Assembly (NCBI GenBank): GCA_015063725.1
Contig: SVTP01000010.1
Location: forward strand, 1-57,273
Direction of reading: 5' to 3'
Length of the DNA stretch: 57,273 nt
Source of the DNA: Oscillospiraceae bacterium
Lineage (GTDB): Bacteria > Bacillota > Clostridia > Oscillospirales > CAG-272
Both the position numbers and the translations under genes were made by a program. The notes below the pieces were generated by a model. The model did no database searches, was not told the origin of the DNA, and worked only from the letters and a program-made list of their open reading frames with translations. This document shows positions 32,769 to 40,754 of this stretch, piece after piece (position 1 is the stretch's first letter; each line of letters opens with the position of its first letter).

Positions 32769-35087
32769 ATGAAAAACACGTTTGTAAAGGCTTTATTGGT
32801 ATTTCTTTTGGCTCTGTCGCTCATTGGATTGGCATCCTGCAAAAACGATTCCGAAACCAACAACGACACCCAACCGCAAACCTCGCACACGCACGCCTTT
32901 GGCGAGTGGAAGCTCGTCAAAGAGGCTACCCTGAATGAAGAGGGCGCCGAGGAGCGCACCTGCTCCTGCGGTGAGGTGGAAACCAGAACGGTTGCCACCA
33001 CTCCTTCCTCTGTCGGTTTGAAATATGCCGTCAACCCTGATGGCGAAACCTGCACGATCAGAGGCATTGGCACTTGTACCGACACAAAAATCATTATTGG
33101 ACAAACCATTGACGGCTACCGCGTAACGGCAATTGGATTGGATGCCTTTTTTAACTGCACCACCATTACCGACGTTGTAATTGCCGACAGTGTAACAAGC
33201 ATTGGCACCTCTGCCTTTGCACATTGCGAAAAGCTTACAAGCATCACGCTCCCAAAGAATTTGGACGCTATTAAAAAGTCCACCTTTAGCGATTGCACGT
33301 CGCTGAAGCAGATCTCCATTCCCGTCGGTGTCACCACCATTGAAAATCGCGCGTTTTTCGGTTGTAAGGCTTTAGAGAGTGTAGAGCTCCCCGAAGGGCT
33401 GACCACCATTGAAAACCTGGCTTTCCGCAACTGCACAGAGCTCAAAAACGTGGACATTCCGAACACGGTAACCCTTGTGGGGAACACTTCTTTTTCCGGC
33501 TGCGATAACGCATTGGATGTTGAGGGTGGCATTACTTACATCGACACGTGGGCGATGGATTACGACAAAAAGACCTCGTACGTCATCATTCGCGACGGCA
33601 CCAAGGGCTTGGTAGACGGACTGTTTTCAGGCTCTGCAGAGCTCACCGGCGTCAGCCTGCCCGATACCCTGACCTACATTGGCGATGACGTATTCAACTC
33701 TTGCAAGGGGCTGACAAGCCTGATCATCCCCAACAGCGTTACCCACATGGGCAAGCTCTCCTTTAAGGAATGCTATGAGCTACAAAGCATCATTCTGCCC
33801 GATTGCATCACCACCATTGGCGAGGAGATGTTTGCTTACTGTGAATCTCTTGAGCGTGTAAACATTCCCAAAAATGTAGAAAGCATTGGCGAATCTGCCT
33901 TTTTGGCTTGCAATTCCCTAACGCAGGTCATCATTCCCGACAATGTTAAGAGCATTGGCGTTTGCGCATTTTTCAACTGTCTCTCACTTAACAAGGTACA
34001 TTTTGGAAAAGGGCTTGAAACACTTGAGCCCGATGCGTTCAGCGGCTGCTACATTTCCCGTATTTCAATAAATCCGGACAATCCCACCTACCACGTACAA
34101 AACAACTGCCTGATTGATACGCAAGCCAAAAAATTGGTAATGGGCTGCAGCACCAGTATCATTCCCGATGACGGAAGCGTAACAACCATTGGCAAAATGG
34201 CTTTCGCGTGCTATGGTATAACCACCATCACCATTCCCAACACCATCACCACCCTTGAGGATTACGCCTTTATCGGATGCAATGATTTGGTACACATCAC
34301 TATTCCCGAAAGCGTAACAACCTTTGGAAAAGGCATATTCAGCAGTTGCCACAATTTGACAAGTGTTCAATTCCCCGAGAATCTCACTGTTATTCCCGAC
34401 GAAATGTTAGCCGGTTGTAATGCACTCGTACGAATTGAAATTCCCGAAGGCATTACACACATCGGTGCCAGCGTATTCAGCAACTGCGACAATCTGGAAG
34501 AGGTCATTCTTCCCTCAACTTTGCAAGAAATCGGACGGAGTGCATTCTTTTATTGCATATACCTCAAAAACATTGTAATTCCCGAGGGAGTGACCTACAT
34601 CGGCGATAATGCATTTAATACTTGCTTTTTTCTTGAGCAAATCACTTTGCCAAGCAAATTGACCTATTTGGGTTCCGGTGCTTTTGAAAACTGTGCATCC
34701 CTGCTCAAAATCACTGTGCCGGGTTCTGTTGAAACCATCGGGGATCACACATTCGCAAACAACAGCTCCCTCGAAGAGGTGGTTATAGAGGATGGTGTTA
34801 CCAGCATTGGTGCATATGTATTTTTGAATTGCACTTGCATTGAAGAAATCTATATTCCCGCAAGTGTTACAAGCATTGGCGAGCAGGCGTTTTATAATTG
34901 CTTTGACGTTTCCTATATTTACTTTGACGGAAAAATGAAGCAATGGGATGCCATTGAAAAAGGAACCCTTTGGAACGGCAATCTGGGATGGAACGATTAT
35001 AATATCTTTAATTCGGGCGTGTTCCTCATTTGTCAGGATCAAGGAGCCGAAATATGGGGAGATATGCAGGATGACATTTTTTCCTGA
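32769..35087 (+). CDS. BspA-family leucine-rich repeat lipoprotein
   Basis: 772 residues. A signal peptide with lipobox 'LIGLASC' (lipidated Cys24) is followed by an 'HTHAFGEWKLV...CSCGEVETR' spacer. About 25 tandem LRR_5 (BspA-type) repeats of 22-24 residues follow, with the periodic pattern 'IP..V..IG..AF..C..L..I'. No anchoring signal other than the lipid is seen. Such proteins are surface-exposed and bind host or bacterial ligands in some species; the ligand here is unknown. AAAGGAG lies 6 bases before the ATG. The gene sits alone between inverted repeat copies D and E. Its repeats make it prone to recombination. Confidence 0.9.
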   Translation: MKNTFVKALLVFLLALSLIGLASCKNDSETNNDTQPQTSHTHAFGEWKLVKEATLNEEGAEERTCSCGEVETRTVATTPSSVGLKYAVNPDGETCTIRGIGTCTDTKIIIGQTIDGYRVTAIGLDAFFNCTTITDVVIADSVTSIGTSAFAHCEKLTSITLPKNLDAIKKSTFSDCTSLKQISIPVGVTTIENRAFFGCKALESVELPEGLTTIENLAFRNCTELKNVDIPNTVTLVGNTSFSGCDNALDVEGGITYIDTWAMDYDKKTSYVIIRDGTKGLVDGLFSGSAELTGVSLPDTLTYIGDDVFNSCKGLTSLIIPNSVTHMGKLSFKECYELQSIILPDCITTIGEEMFAYCESLERVNIPKNVESIGESAFLACNSLTQVIIPDNVKSIGVCAFFNCLSLNKVHFGKGLETLEPDAFSGCYISRISINPDNPTYHVQNNCLIDTQAKKLVMGCSTSIIPDDGSVTTIGKMAFACYGITTITIPNTITTLEDYAFIGCNDLVHITIPESVTTFGKGIFSSCHNLTSVQFPENLTVIPDEMLAGCNALVRIEIPEGITHIGASVFSNCDNLEEVILPSTLQEIGRSAFFYCIYLKNIVIPEGVTYIGDNAFNTCFFLEQITLPSKLTYLGSGAFENCASLLKITVPGSVETIGDHTFANNSSLEEVVIEDGVTSIGAYVFLNCTCIEEIYIPASVTSIGEQAFYNCFDVSYIYFDGKMKQWDAIEKGTLWNGNLGWNDYNIFNSGVFLICQDQGAEIWGDMQDDIFS

Positions 35088-35104
35088 TGGTCAATACATT
35101 TTAA

Positions 35105-35142
35105 ACACAAAAAGGATAGCATTCGTGCTATCCTTTTTGTGT
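35105..35142 (+). terminator. Terminator of the BspA-like gene
   Basis: A 17-bp perfect stem (ACACAAAAAGGATAGCA and complement) with TTCG loop, immediately after the stop. Confidence 0.9.
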
Positions 35143-35180
35143 TGCGGGACGTCGAGGGCGCCGTCACCTACCATATTGAG

Positions 35181-35343
35181 CAAAACAACTCTCTTAGCGA
35201 GCAGGGTCTCGGTGGTACCCAAGCGCCATCCGTCCATTCGTGAACTAACGACTTCCCTTTTTGACCTTTTTTGAGAGAGTTTTTTGGAAGGGGTGCGGGG
35301 GAACCTCTTTTTGCAAAAAAGGTTCCCCCGCAATCATTCATAA
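35181..35343 (-). repeat. Dispersed 3'-end repeat, copy E
   Basis: Inverted relative to copy D. It runs on the minus strand from the asd stop codon (GATTGATTTTTTATGAATGA) through the hairpin TGCGGGGGAAC...(35294-35332) to CAAAACAACTCTCTTAGC (35181-35198), which is the exact complement of the end of copy D. The hairpin is placed to terminate asd. A short neighbouring block (35147-35165) repeats a module seen at 14648. Confidence 0.82.
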
Positions 35344-35347
35344 AAAA

Positions 35348-36424
35348 TCAATCAAAATATCCCTCTCTATATAGCAGCTCTGCAATGAGGACTGCACCGC
35401 CTGCGGCGCCGCGCAGGGTATTGTGGGAGAGGCCCACAAATTTGTAATCAAAGAGAGTATCCTCGCGCAAGCGACCAACGGTCACGCCCATACCGTCATA
35501 GATGTCGCGGTCGAGCTTAGCTTGCGGACGGTTGTCTTCTTCAAAATAGGTGATGAACTGCTCGGGAGCGTGAGGGAGCTTCAGCTCCTGCGGCTTGCCC
35601 GCAAAGTTCTTCCATGCATCAAGGATATCCTCCTTGGTGGGCTTGTTTTCAAAGCGCACGAACACAGCGGCGGTGTGACCGTCGGTGACAGGTACGCGGA
35701 TGCACTGCGTGGTGATGAGGGGAGCGTCAGCCTTGACGATCTCACCGTTCTCCACCTTGCCCCAAACGCGCAGGGGCTCTTGCTCGCTCTTCTCTTCCTC
35801 GCCACCGATGTAAGGAATGACGTTGTCAATCATCTCGGGCCACTCGCGGAAGGTTTTGCCTGCACCCGAAATTGCCTGATAGGTGGTGGCAACAACCTCT
35901 TTGATTCCGTACTTGCGCAGAGGTGTGAGGGCGGGAACATAGGACTGGATGGAGCAGTTGGGCTTTACGGCAATAAAGCCACGCTTGGTGCCAAGTCGCG
36001 CTCTTTGCGCGGCAATGACCTCGAGGTGCTCGTCGTTGATCTCGGGAATGACCATCGGCACGTCGGGCGTCCAACGGTGCGCGGAGTTGTTGGAAACAAC
36101 GGGGATCTCTGCCTTTGCATATGCTTCCTCAAGGGCGCGGATGTCCTCTTTTTTCATGTCGACCGCGCAGAAAACAAAGGAGCATTTTTCCCCTACTGCG
36201 GCGATCTCGGCGGCATCCAGCACCACCATCTTTTTGTATTGCTCGGGCATGGGCGTTGTCATCTTCCAACGCTCGCCAACGGCTTCTTCATAGGTCTTGC
36301 CTGCGGAGCGCGCAGATGCCGCAAGAACAGAAACTTCAAAATAAGGGTGATCGGCAAGGAGCGTCAAAAAGCGCTGTCCAACCATACCCGTGGCGCCAAT
36401 AACGCCAACCTTCATTTTACTCAT
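35348..36424 (-). CDS. asd: Aspartate-semialdehyde dehydrogenase
   Basis: 358 residues. It reduces aspartyl phosphate to aspartate semialdehyde, at the branch to lysine/diaminopimelate, threonine and methionine. NADP motif 'VGVIGATGMVGQRFL' (6-20), active-site Cys157 in 'VKPNCSIQS', 'SGAGKTFREWPEM' and the base-carrying 'VPVTDGHTAAVFV'. The sequence is of the longer archaeal/fungal-like type ('LRGAAGGAVLIAELL' at the end). Start at 36424 with AAAGGA 7 bases upstream; the frame extends far upstream but crosses the promoter and an opposing gene. Confidence 0.95.
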   Translation of the reverse strand: MSKMKVGVIGATGMVGQRFLTLLADHPYFEVSVLAASARSAGKTYEEAVGERWKMTTPMPEQYKKMVVLDAAEIAAVGEKCSFVFCAVDMKKEDIRALEEAYAKAEIPVVSNNSAHRWTPDVPMVIPEINDEHLEVIAAQRARLGTKRGFIAVKPNCSIQSYVPALTPLRKYGIKEVVATTYQAISGAGKTFREWPEMIDNVIPYIGGEEEKSEQEPLRVWGKVENGEIVKADAPLITTQCIRVPVTDGHTAAVFVRFENKPTKEDILDAWKNFAGKPQELKLPHAPEQFITYFEEDNRPQAKLDRDIYDGMGVTVGRLREDTLFDYKFVGLSHNTLRGAAGGAVLIAELLYREGYFD

Positions 36425-36478
36425 AGTAAAATCCTTTCTCGCAAGCCCGCGGCTCGCGGATGATTTATCGTTTACTAT

Positions 36479-36507
36479 ATTATACACGATTTGTGCCCCG
36501 ATTGCAA
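36479..36507 (-). promoter_or_regulatory. Promoter of asd
   Basis: Minus-strand TTGCAA (36502-36507), 17-bp spacer, TATAAT (36479-36484). Confidence 0.82.
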
Positions 36508-36551
36508 GAGAATTGCGCATTTTTATCTTTGTGGAAATATAGAAAAATCGA

Positions 36552-36580
36552 TTGCAAAAGCGTGCGGTTTGTGTTATAAT
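36552..36580 (+). promoter_or_regulatory. Promoter of the RlmL-like methyltransferase gene
   Basis: TTGCAA (36552-36557), 17-bp spacer, TATAAT (36575-36580), 50 bases before the start codon. Confidence 0.82.
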
Positions 36581-36629
36581 AGATAAAAAACAGGGCGCTC
36601 CACACTTGCGCCCACCCAAAGGAGTATTT

Positions 36630-37760
36630 ATGAAACTGCAATTGGTTGCAACCTGCCTGTTTGGCTTGGAAAAGCTACTGGGCGAAGAAATAGACGCGCT
36701 TGGGCTGCATCGCATTGACACGATGGACGGACGCGTGACATTTGAGGGCGACCTCGCGGATATTGCGCGCGCAAACATCGGCTTGCGTTGTGCGGAGCAC
36801 GTGTTTATCAAGCTCGCATCTTTCCCTGCTACGTCCTTTGACGAGTTGTTTGAGGGCACCAAGCGCATCGCTTGGGAGGATTGGATCGGCAAGCTTGATG
36901 CTTTCCCCGTAAAGGGACACGCCATTAAGAGTAAACTCTTCTCTGTTCCCGATTGCCAAAGCATCGTCAAAAAAGCAATCGTTGACCGCCTTTCGGCAAG
37001 ATACGGCACCAAGTGGTTCTCAGAGACTGAAACGAAATATCAAATCGAGTTTTTCATCTTCAAAGATATTGCAACGCTGATGATCGATACATCCGGCGTA
37101 CCGCTCCACAAGCGCGGATACCGCCCCGCGGCAGGCCCTGCACCCTTGCGCGAAACCTTGGCGGCAGCTCTGGCTTTGACATCCCGTCCGCGCGAGGACG
37201 TCCTCTTTTGGGACCCGATGTGCGGCTCGGGCACGATTGCCATTGAGGCGGCACTGATCCTCTCCAATCGCGCGCCCGGTCTTGGACGCAGCTTTGCGGC
37301 AGAGAGCTTTGCACAGCTCTCCCCCACCCTTTGGAAGGATGCGCGCGAAGCGGCAGAGGCGGCTATCAAAAAAGATAGTGAGTTTGAGGTCTACGCCTCG
37401 GACATTGACGAGGATATCCTCGATACGGTGTACGAAAACGCTCTGCGCGCCGGCGTTGAGGAGCATATGAACATCTTTTGCGCAGACGTGCGCAAGATGC
37501 AAAAAATTGAGGGACGTCGCGGCACAGTCGTGTGCAATCCCCCTTACGGTGAGCGTTTGATGACACCTGCCGAGGCGGAGCAGCTCTACCGCGATATGGG
37601 ACGCGCATTTGCCAATCTCTCTCCATGGCAGATCTACATCATCACCTCGCACCCACAATTCGAACGCTTTTACGGCATGCGCGCCGATAAGATCCGCAAG
37701 CTCTATAACGGTATGATCCCCTGCAATTTGTATCAGTATTTTAAGCCTAAAAATAAGTAA
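36630..37760 (+). CDS. THUMP-domain RNA methyltransferase (RlmL/YpsC-like)
   Basis: 376 residues. The N-terminal THUMP RNA-binding part (1-165) is followed by a Rossmann methyltransferase with 'LFWDPMCGSGTIAIEAAL' near 192-209, 'YASDIDEDIL' near 256 and the N6-adenine/N2-guanine-type catalytic motif 'VVCNPPYGERL' near 295. This layout is that of the N2-guanosine 23S rRNA methyltransferase half of RlmL and of Bacillus YpsC. The target base is probably in 23S rRNA but unproven. AAAGGAG is 5 bases before ATG 36630. A strong hairpin follows the stop. Confidence 0.88.
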   Translation: MKLQLVATCLFGLEKLLGEEIDALGLHRIDTMDGRVTFEGDLADIARANIGLRCAEHVFIKLASFPATSFDELFEGTKRIAWEDWIGKLDAFPVKGHAIKSKLFSVPDCQSIVKKAIVDRLSARYGTKWFSETETKYQIEFFIFKDIATLMIDTSGVPLHKRGYRPAAGPAPLRETLAAALALTSRPREDVLFWDPMCGSGTIAIEAALILSNRAPGLGRSFAAESFAQLSPTLWKDAREAAEAAIKKDSEFEVYASDIDEDILDTVYENALRAGVEEHMNIFCADVRKMQKIEGRRGTVVCNPPYGERLMTPAEAEQLYRDMGRAFANLSPWQIYIITSHPQFERFYGMRADKIRKLYNGMIPCNLYQYFKPKNK

Positions 37761-37775
37761 AAAACGTGTTATCAC

Positions 37776-37850
37776 GTAGGGCGGGGGCTTGCTCCCGCCG
37801 TTTTTATACCTAAAGGGTTCCTTGGCGGCGGGAGCAAGCCCCCGCCCTAC
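37776..37850 (+). repeat. Perfect 25-bp inverted repeat; left arm doubles as terminator
   Basis: The arm 37776-37800 (GTAGGGCGGGGGCTTGCTCC onward) is exactly complementary to 37826-37850, across a 25-base loop. The left arm alone folds as GGCGGG/CCCGCC and is followed by TTTTT, so it can terminate the methyltransferase gene. It is a GTAGGG-type dispersed palindrome. Confidence 0.8.
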
Positions 37851-37857
37851 TATCAAA

Positions 37858-37956
37858 ATTCACATACACCGTAGGGAGCGATCGGAGATTGCTTGCAATC
37901 TCGTGGCGGCTTACCGCCTTCCATTAGGTCGCCCGCTTTTATTTGCGATTACAACA
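37858..37956 (+). repeat. GTAGGG-type dispersed repeat, second copy
   Basis: 'ACACCGTAGGG' ... 'TCGCCCGCTTTTATTTGCGAT' parallels the block at 14530-14572 ('ACACCGTAGGGG' ... 'TCGCCCGTTTTTATTTACGAT'). Between the two ends this copy has its own hairpins (GATTGCTTGCAATC; GGCGGCTTACCGCC). Noncoding. Confidence 0.6.
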
Positions 37957-38272
37957 AAACGAACAATCAGCTTGTCATCCTGAGCGGAGAAAATCGCGAA
38001 GCGTTTTTCGCAGTCGAAGTTTTGTTGAGGGAGTGAGCCGTAGGCGACGATCCGATACAAAACCGAGGAGCGACAGCGACGATGGGATCTCTAAACGAGT
38101 TTGGGTGGCTTGCCAAAGTGGATGTTACTTCCCATTGGTTACTTCCCATTGGTAAGCCACCAAAATTTTATCGGAGATCCCGCTTCGGCTAACGCCTCGC
38201 GCTTCTGCCTCGCTCCTCGCTCAGCAGAAGTTCGACTCCGCTCAGGATGACACGCTGACGGGATGTTCGTTT
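37957..38272. mobile_element. MITE-like element with terminal inverted repeats
   Basis: TGTCATCCTGAGCGGAG (37973-37989) and its exact complement (38236-38252) bound 280 bp; weaker complementarity continues outward (ACGAACA at both sides). Each half carries a related block ending in GGGATCTC. The halves flank a core with GGTGGCTT(A/G)CCA-type inverted repeats around 38104-38160 and a tandem CTTCCCATTGGTTA duplication. No transposase is encoded. The 575-base gap 37761-38335 is entirely repeats and a terminator. Confidence 0.7.
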
Positions 38273-38287
38273 TTTAAAATTAGAAAG

Positions 38288-38330
38288 CCCGCCCACCGCA
38301 TTTGTGTAATGCGGTGGGCGGTTTATTTTT
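38288..38330. terminator. Terminator at the end of the nucleoside operon
   Basis: CGCCCACCGCATT (38290-38302) with its complement (38308-38320) and a five-base loop. A T-rich tail lies on the plus side, and the hairpin is just past the minus-strand gene stop at 38336. It is likely bidirectional. Confidence 0.75.
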
Positions 38331-38335
38331 AGGTA

Positions 38336-39022
38336 TCAAGTAAACTGCTCTATAATACGCTGCTCACCTGTTTTAACATCCTCAAACAAAAATTCGGTGT
38401 GAAGCATTGTTTGGTATGCTTTCCCTTTTTTTGCTTTTTGGGAAATAAATTTCATGGGAACACCATCTTCACCTACGGGCCATTCCGGATGTTGAATCCA
38501 TTTCGGATACTTACCTTGTTCAATATGAAATTGCTCGCGCAATTTTTCTTTGCAAAGCTTGGCTCGTGCAGTTTGAGACAAATGTTGAGGAACAGAATCA
38601 ATTATATCATCTATGATACTTGCAACTTCTTTTCCACCGATATACTCCGGAATAGCAGTAAGGATAAAATTGAAAGTTTCTTCTATTTCCTCGCTAACTT
38701 CTATATCCTCGTTAGGGAAAGCGGCTTCCAACAGTTCCGAAATTTCAGAATGTATATTGAGGTATGTTCCCCAACGATCATTTGAAAGATCGTTTAATAG
38801 GTCTATCATCACAACTTTAATATCATACGGTATTTCTATAGAAACAGGTTCTTCCTCTCCGAATCGATCCAGAACCATACGATTTTCATAACATGTCAAT
38901 CCTTCGGGAACGATAGATTGTAACCAGTCGTAGATTTCAGGACATTGCTCCAAAGTCTCTATAAACACTTTAGGATGAACCACTCCTGCCACAAAATCAA
39001 ATACAAATTGTTTAATATCCAT
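38336..39022 (-). CDS. Hypothetical protein, AT-rich, attached to the nucleoside operon
   Basis: 228 residues, soluble and acidic, with no signal peptide. No family is recognised with confidence. The C-terminal 'GKYPKWIQHPEWPVGEDGVP' followed by 'MKFISQ' has the look of a small protein-binding domain seen in immunity-type or SMI1-like proteins, but I cannot prove this. The ribosome site is weak (AAAGAAAG). It begins only 15 bases after pdp, so it is probably cotranscribed. Its base composition is clearly AT-richer than the operon, and it abuts the MITE-like repeat block, suggesting recent acquisition. Confidence 0.65.
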   Translation of the reverse strand: MDIKQFVFDFVAGVVHPKVFIETLEQCPEIYDWLQSIVPEGLTCYENRMVLDRFGEEEPVSIEIPYDIKVVMIDLLNDLSNDRWGTYLNIHSEISELLEAAFPNEDIEVSEEIEETFNFILTAIPEYIGGKEVASIIDDIIDSVPQHLSQTARAKLCKEKLREQFHIEQGKYPKWIQHPEWPVGEDGVPMKFISQKAKKGKAYQTMLHTEFLFEDVKTGEQRIIEQFT

Positions 39023-39037
39023 AACTTTCTTTTTTCA

Positions 39038-40336
39038 TCAAATCGTCTCAAAAATCAACGGTCTTTTCTCGGGGGCATCTGCCGTGATGGTGGTGGCATT
39101 CAGGAGAGTGCGCTCGGCGGCATCGAAGAGGTCTTCACGTGATGCGTAAAGGACAGCAAGGGTGTCGCCTGCCTTGACTGCGTCGCCTGTCTTCTTTTTG
39201 AGCAGGTAACCCGCGGAGAGGTCGATCTCGTCCTCTTTGGTGTTGCGTCCCGCGCCGAGGAGCAGACTTGCAAGTCCGTATTTTTCGGTGTCAACACTTG
39301 CAATGTAGCCGCTTTCGGTTACCTTTACCTCACGTGTATAAGGCGCTTTGGCAAAGTTTTCGGGATGATAGATAAAGTCCGCATTTCCGCCTTGTGCCGC
39401 AACCATTCGCGCAAAGGTGTCAAGTGCCTTGCCCGAGGTGATGGCATCTTGCGCCATCGCGCGGCATTCCTCAAGCGTGCCCTTATCGGCAAGGAAGAGA
39501 ATTTGCGCCGCGAGTGCCAAGGAAAGCTCCAAAAGATCCTCGGGGCCCTTACCCTGCAAGGTCTCAATGGCTTCCACCACCTCAAGGGAGTTGCCTACGG
39601 CATAACCGAGAGGTCTATCCATATCGGTGATCAGTGCGCTGATGCGCTTTCCCGCTCTCTTGCCGATGGCTACCATCAACTTTGCCAGCGTGCGGCTATC
39701 TTCTACACTCTTCATAAACGAGCCGCTACCCGTCTTGACGTCAAGGACGATGCAATCATCGTCAGCGGCAAGCTTTTTGCCCATAATGCTGGAGGCGATC
39801 AGGGGCATGCTGTCAACCGTTGCGGTGACATCGCGCAGAGCGTAGAGCTTTTTGTCGGCAGGGGCGAGGGTTGCGCTCTGCCCTACAATGGCAATGCCTG
39901 TTTCGTTGACAATGCGCTCAAACTCGCTCACCGCAAGGTCGGTGCAAAAACCTGGGATGGCTTCGAGCTTATCCACCGTTCCGCCTGTGTGACCAAGTCC
40001 GCGACCGCTCATTTTGGCAACGGTGAGACCGAGAGACGCCACGATGGGAGCGACCACAAGGCTGGTCTTGTCACCAACACCGCCCGTGGAGTGCTTATCC
40101 ACGCGCAAGCCTTTGATGCCCGAAACATCGAGCTTTTCGCCCGAATCGCGGACAGCCAAGGTCAGCTCGGTGGTCTCCTCGTCGTTCATACCGCGAAAAT
40201 AGATCGCCATACAAAGCGCGGCGGCTTGATAATCGGGGATGCTACCGTCAGTGTACCCTTCTACAAAAGCGCGGATCTCCTCGGATGACAAAACACCGCC
40301 GTCGCGCTTCTTTTTAATTACGTCATACATTCTCAT
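39038..40336 (-). CDS. pdp: Pyrimidine-nucleoside phosphorylase
   Basis: 432 residues. It splits uridine, thymidine or deoxyuridine with phosphate to the base and (deoxy)ribose-1-phosphate. The family signature is 'KHSTGGVGDK' (81-90), with 'GRGLGHTGGTVDKLEAIPGF' (about 110-129) and 'MDRPLGYAVGNSLEVVEA'; the C-terminal domain has 'YIASVDTEKYG'. Single phosphorylase for both uridine and thymidine is usual in Firmicutes. AAAGGAG 9 bases upstream; the cdd stop codon lies within the leader (4-base gap), so translation is coupled. Confidence 0.95.
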   Translation of the reverse strand: MRMYDVIKKKRDGGVLSSEEIRAFVEGYTDGSIPDYQAAALCMAIYFRGMNDEETTELTLAVRDSGEKLDVSGIKGLRVDKHSTGGVGDKTSLVVAPIVASLGLTVAKMSGRGLGHTGGTVDKLEAIPGFCTDLAVSEFERIVNETGIAIVGQSATLAPADKKLYALRDVTATVDSMPLIASSIMGKKLAADDDCIVLDVKTGSGSFMKSVEDSRTLAKLMVAIGKRAGKRISALITDMDRPLGYAVGNSLEVVEAIETLQGKGPEDLLELSLALAAQILFLADKGTLEECRAMAQDAITSGKALDTFARMVAAQGGNADFIYHPENFAKAPYTREVKVTESGYIASVDTEKYGLASLLLGAGRNTKEDEIDLSAGYLLKKKTGDAVKAGDTLAVLYASREDLFDAAERTLLNATTITADAPEKRPLIFETI

Positions 40337-40340
40337 AGGT

Positions 40341-40751
40341 TCATTCTCCTTTCAGGTCAAGGGGACCAAAGGATGTGGGAAGAAGCTCACCCAAGGTGTA
40401 TGCTTGCACCTTGTCGACACTTCCCAAAAGGATGCGGAAATCAAGCTCGCAGAACTCGCGCAAAACCTGACGGCAGACGCCGCAGGGAGCGCAAAATCTG
40501 CCCTTCTCGCCCGCAGGGCCGCCAATGATAGCGATAGCCGCAAATTCCTTTTCCCCCTCGCTGACCGCCTTAAAAACGGCTGTCCGTTCGGCGCAGACGG
40601 TGGGGGTGTAGGATGCGTTCTCGATGTTGCAGCCCGTGTAGACCTTGCCGCTCTTTGTCAGGAGCGCAGCTCCCACGGCAAATCCCGAATAGGGGGTGTA
40701 GGAATAGGCGCGTGCATCCTCTGCAAGGCGCATCAGTTCCAGATCTGTCAT
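40341..40751 (-). CDS. cdd: Cytidine deaminase
   Basis: 136 residues, the tetrameric type. Zinc ligands Cys53, Cys90 and Cys93, with catalytic Glu55, lie in 'TVCAERTA' and 'APCGVCRQVL'; 'GCNIENASY' (40-48) binds substrate. It turns (deoxy)cytidine into (deoxy)uridine, feeding pdp, which cannot use cytidine. Gap to deoB is 3 bases and to pdp 4 bases: a tight operon. Confidence 0.96.
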   Translation of the reverse strand: MTDLELMRLAEDARAYSYTPYSGFAVGAALLTKSGKVYTGCNIENASYTPTVCAERTAVFKAVSEGEKEFAAIAIIGGPAGEKGRFCAPCGVCRQVLREFCELDFRILLGSVDKVQAYTLGELLPTSFGPLDLKGE

Positions 40752-40754
40752 ATC

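Noticed and set aside
36425-36478. A lysine riboswitch upstream of asd
   Set aside because: The leader between promoter and start codon is about 50 bases, far shorter than a lysine riboswitch.
36425-37012. An N-terminal extension of asd by 195 codons
   Set aside because: It would run through the asd promoter and antisense to the RlmL-like gene; the normal-length start at 36424 has a ribosome site.
37761-38335. A CRISPR array in the repeat block
   Set aside because: Repeats are inverted and of several kinds, not regularly spaced direct repeats with unique spacers; no cas genes are present.
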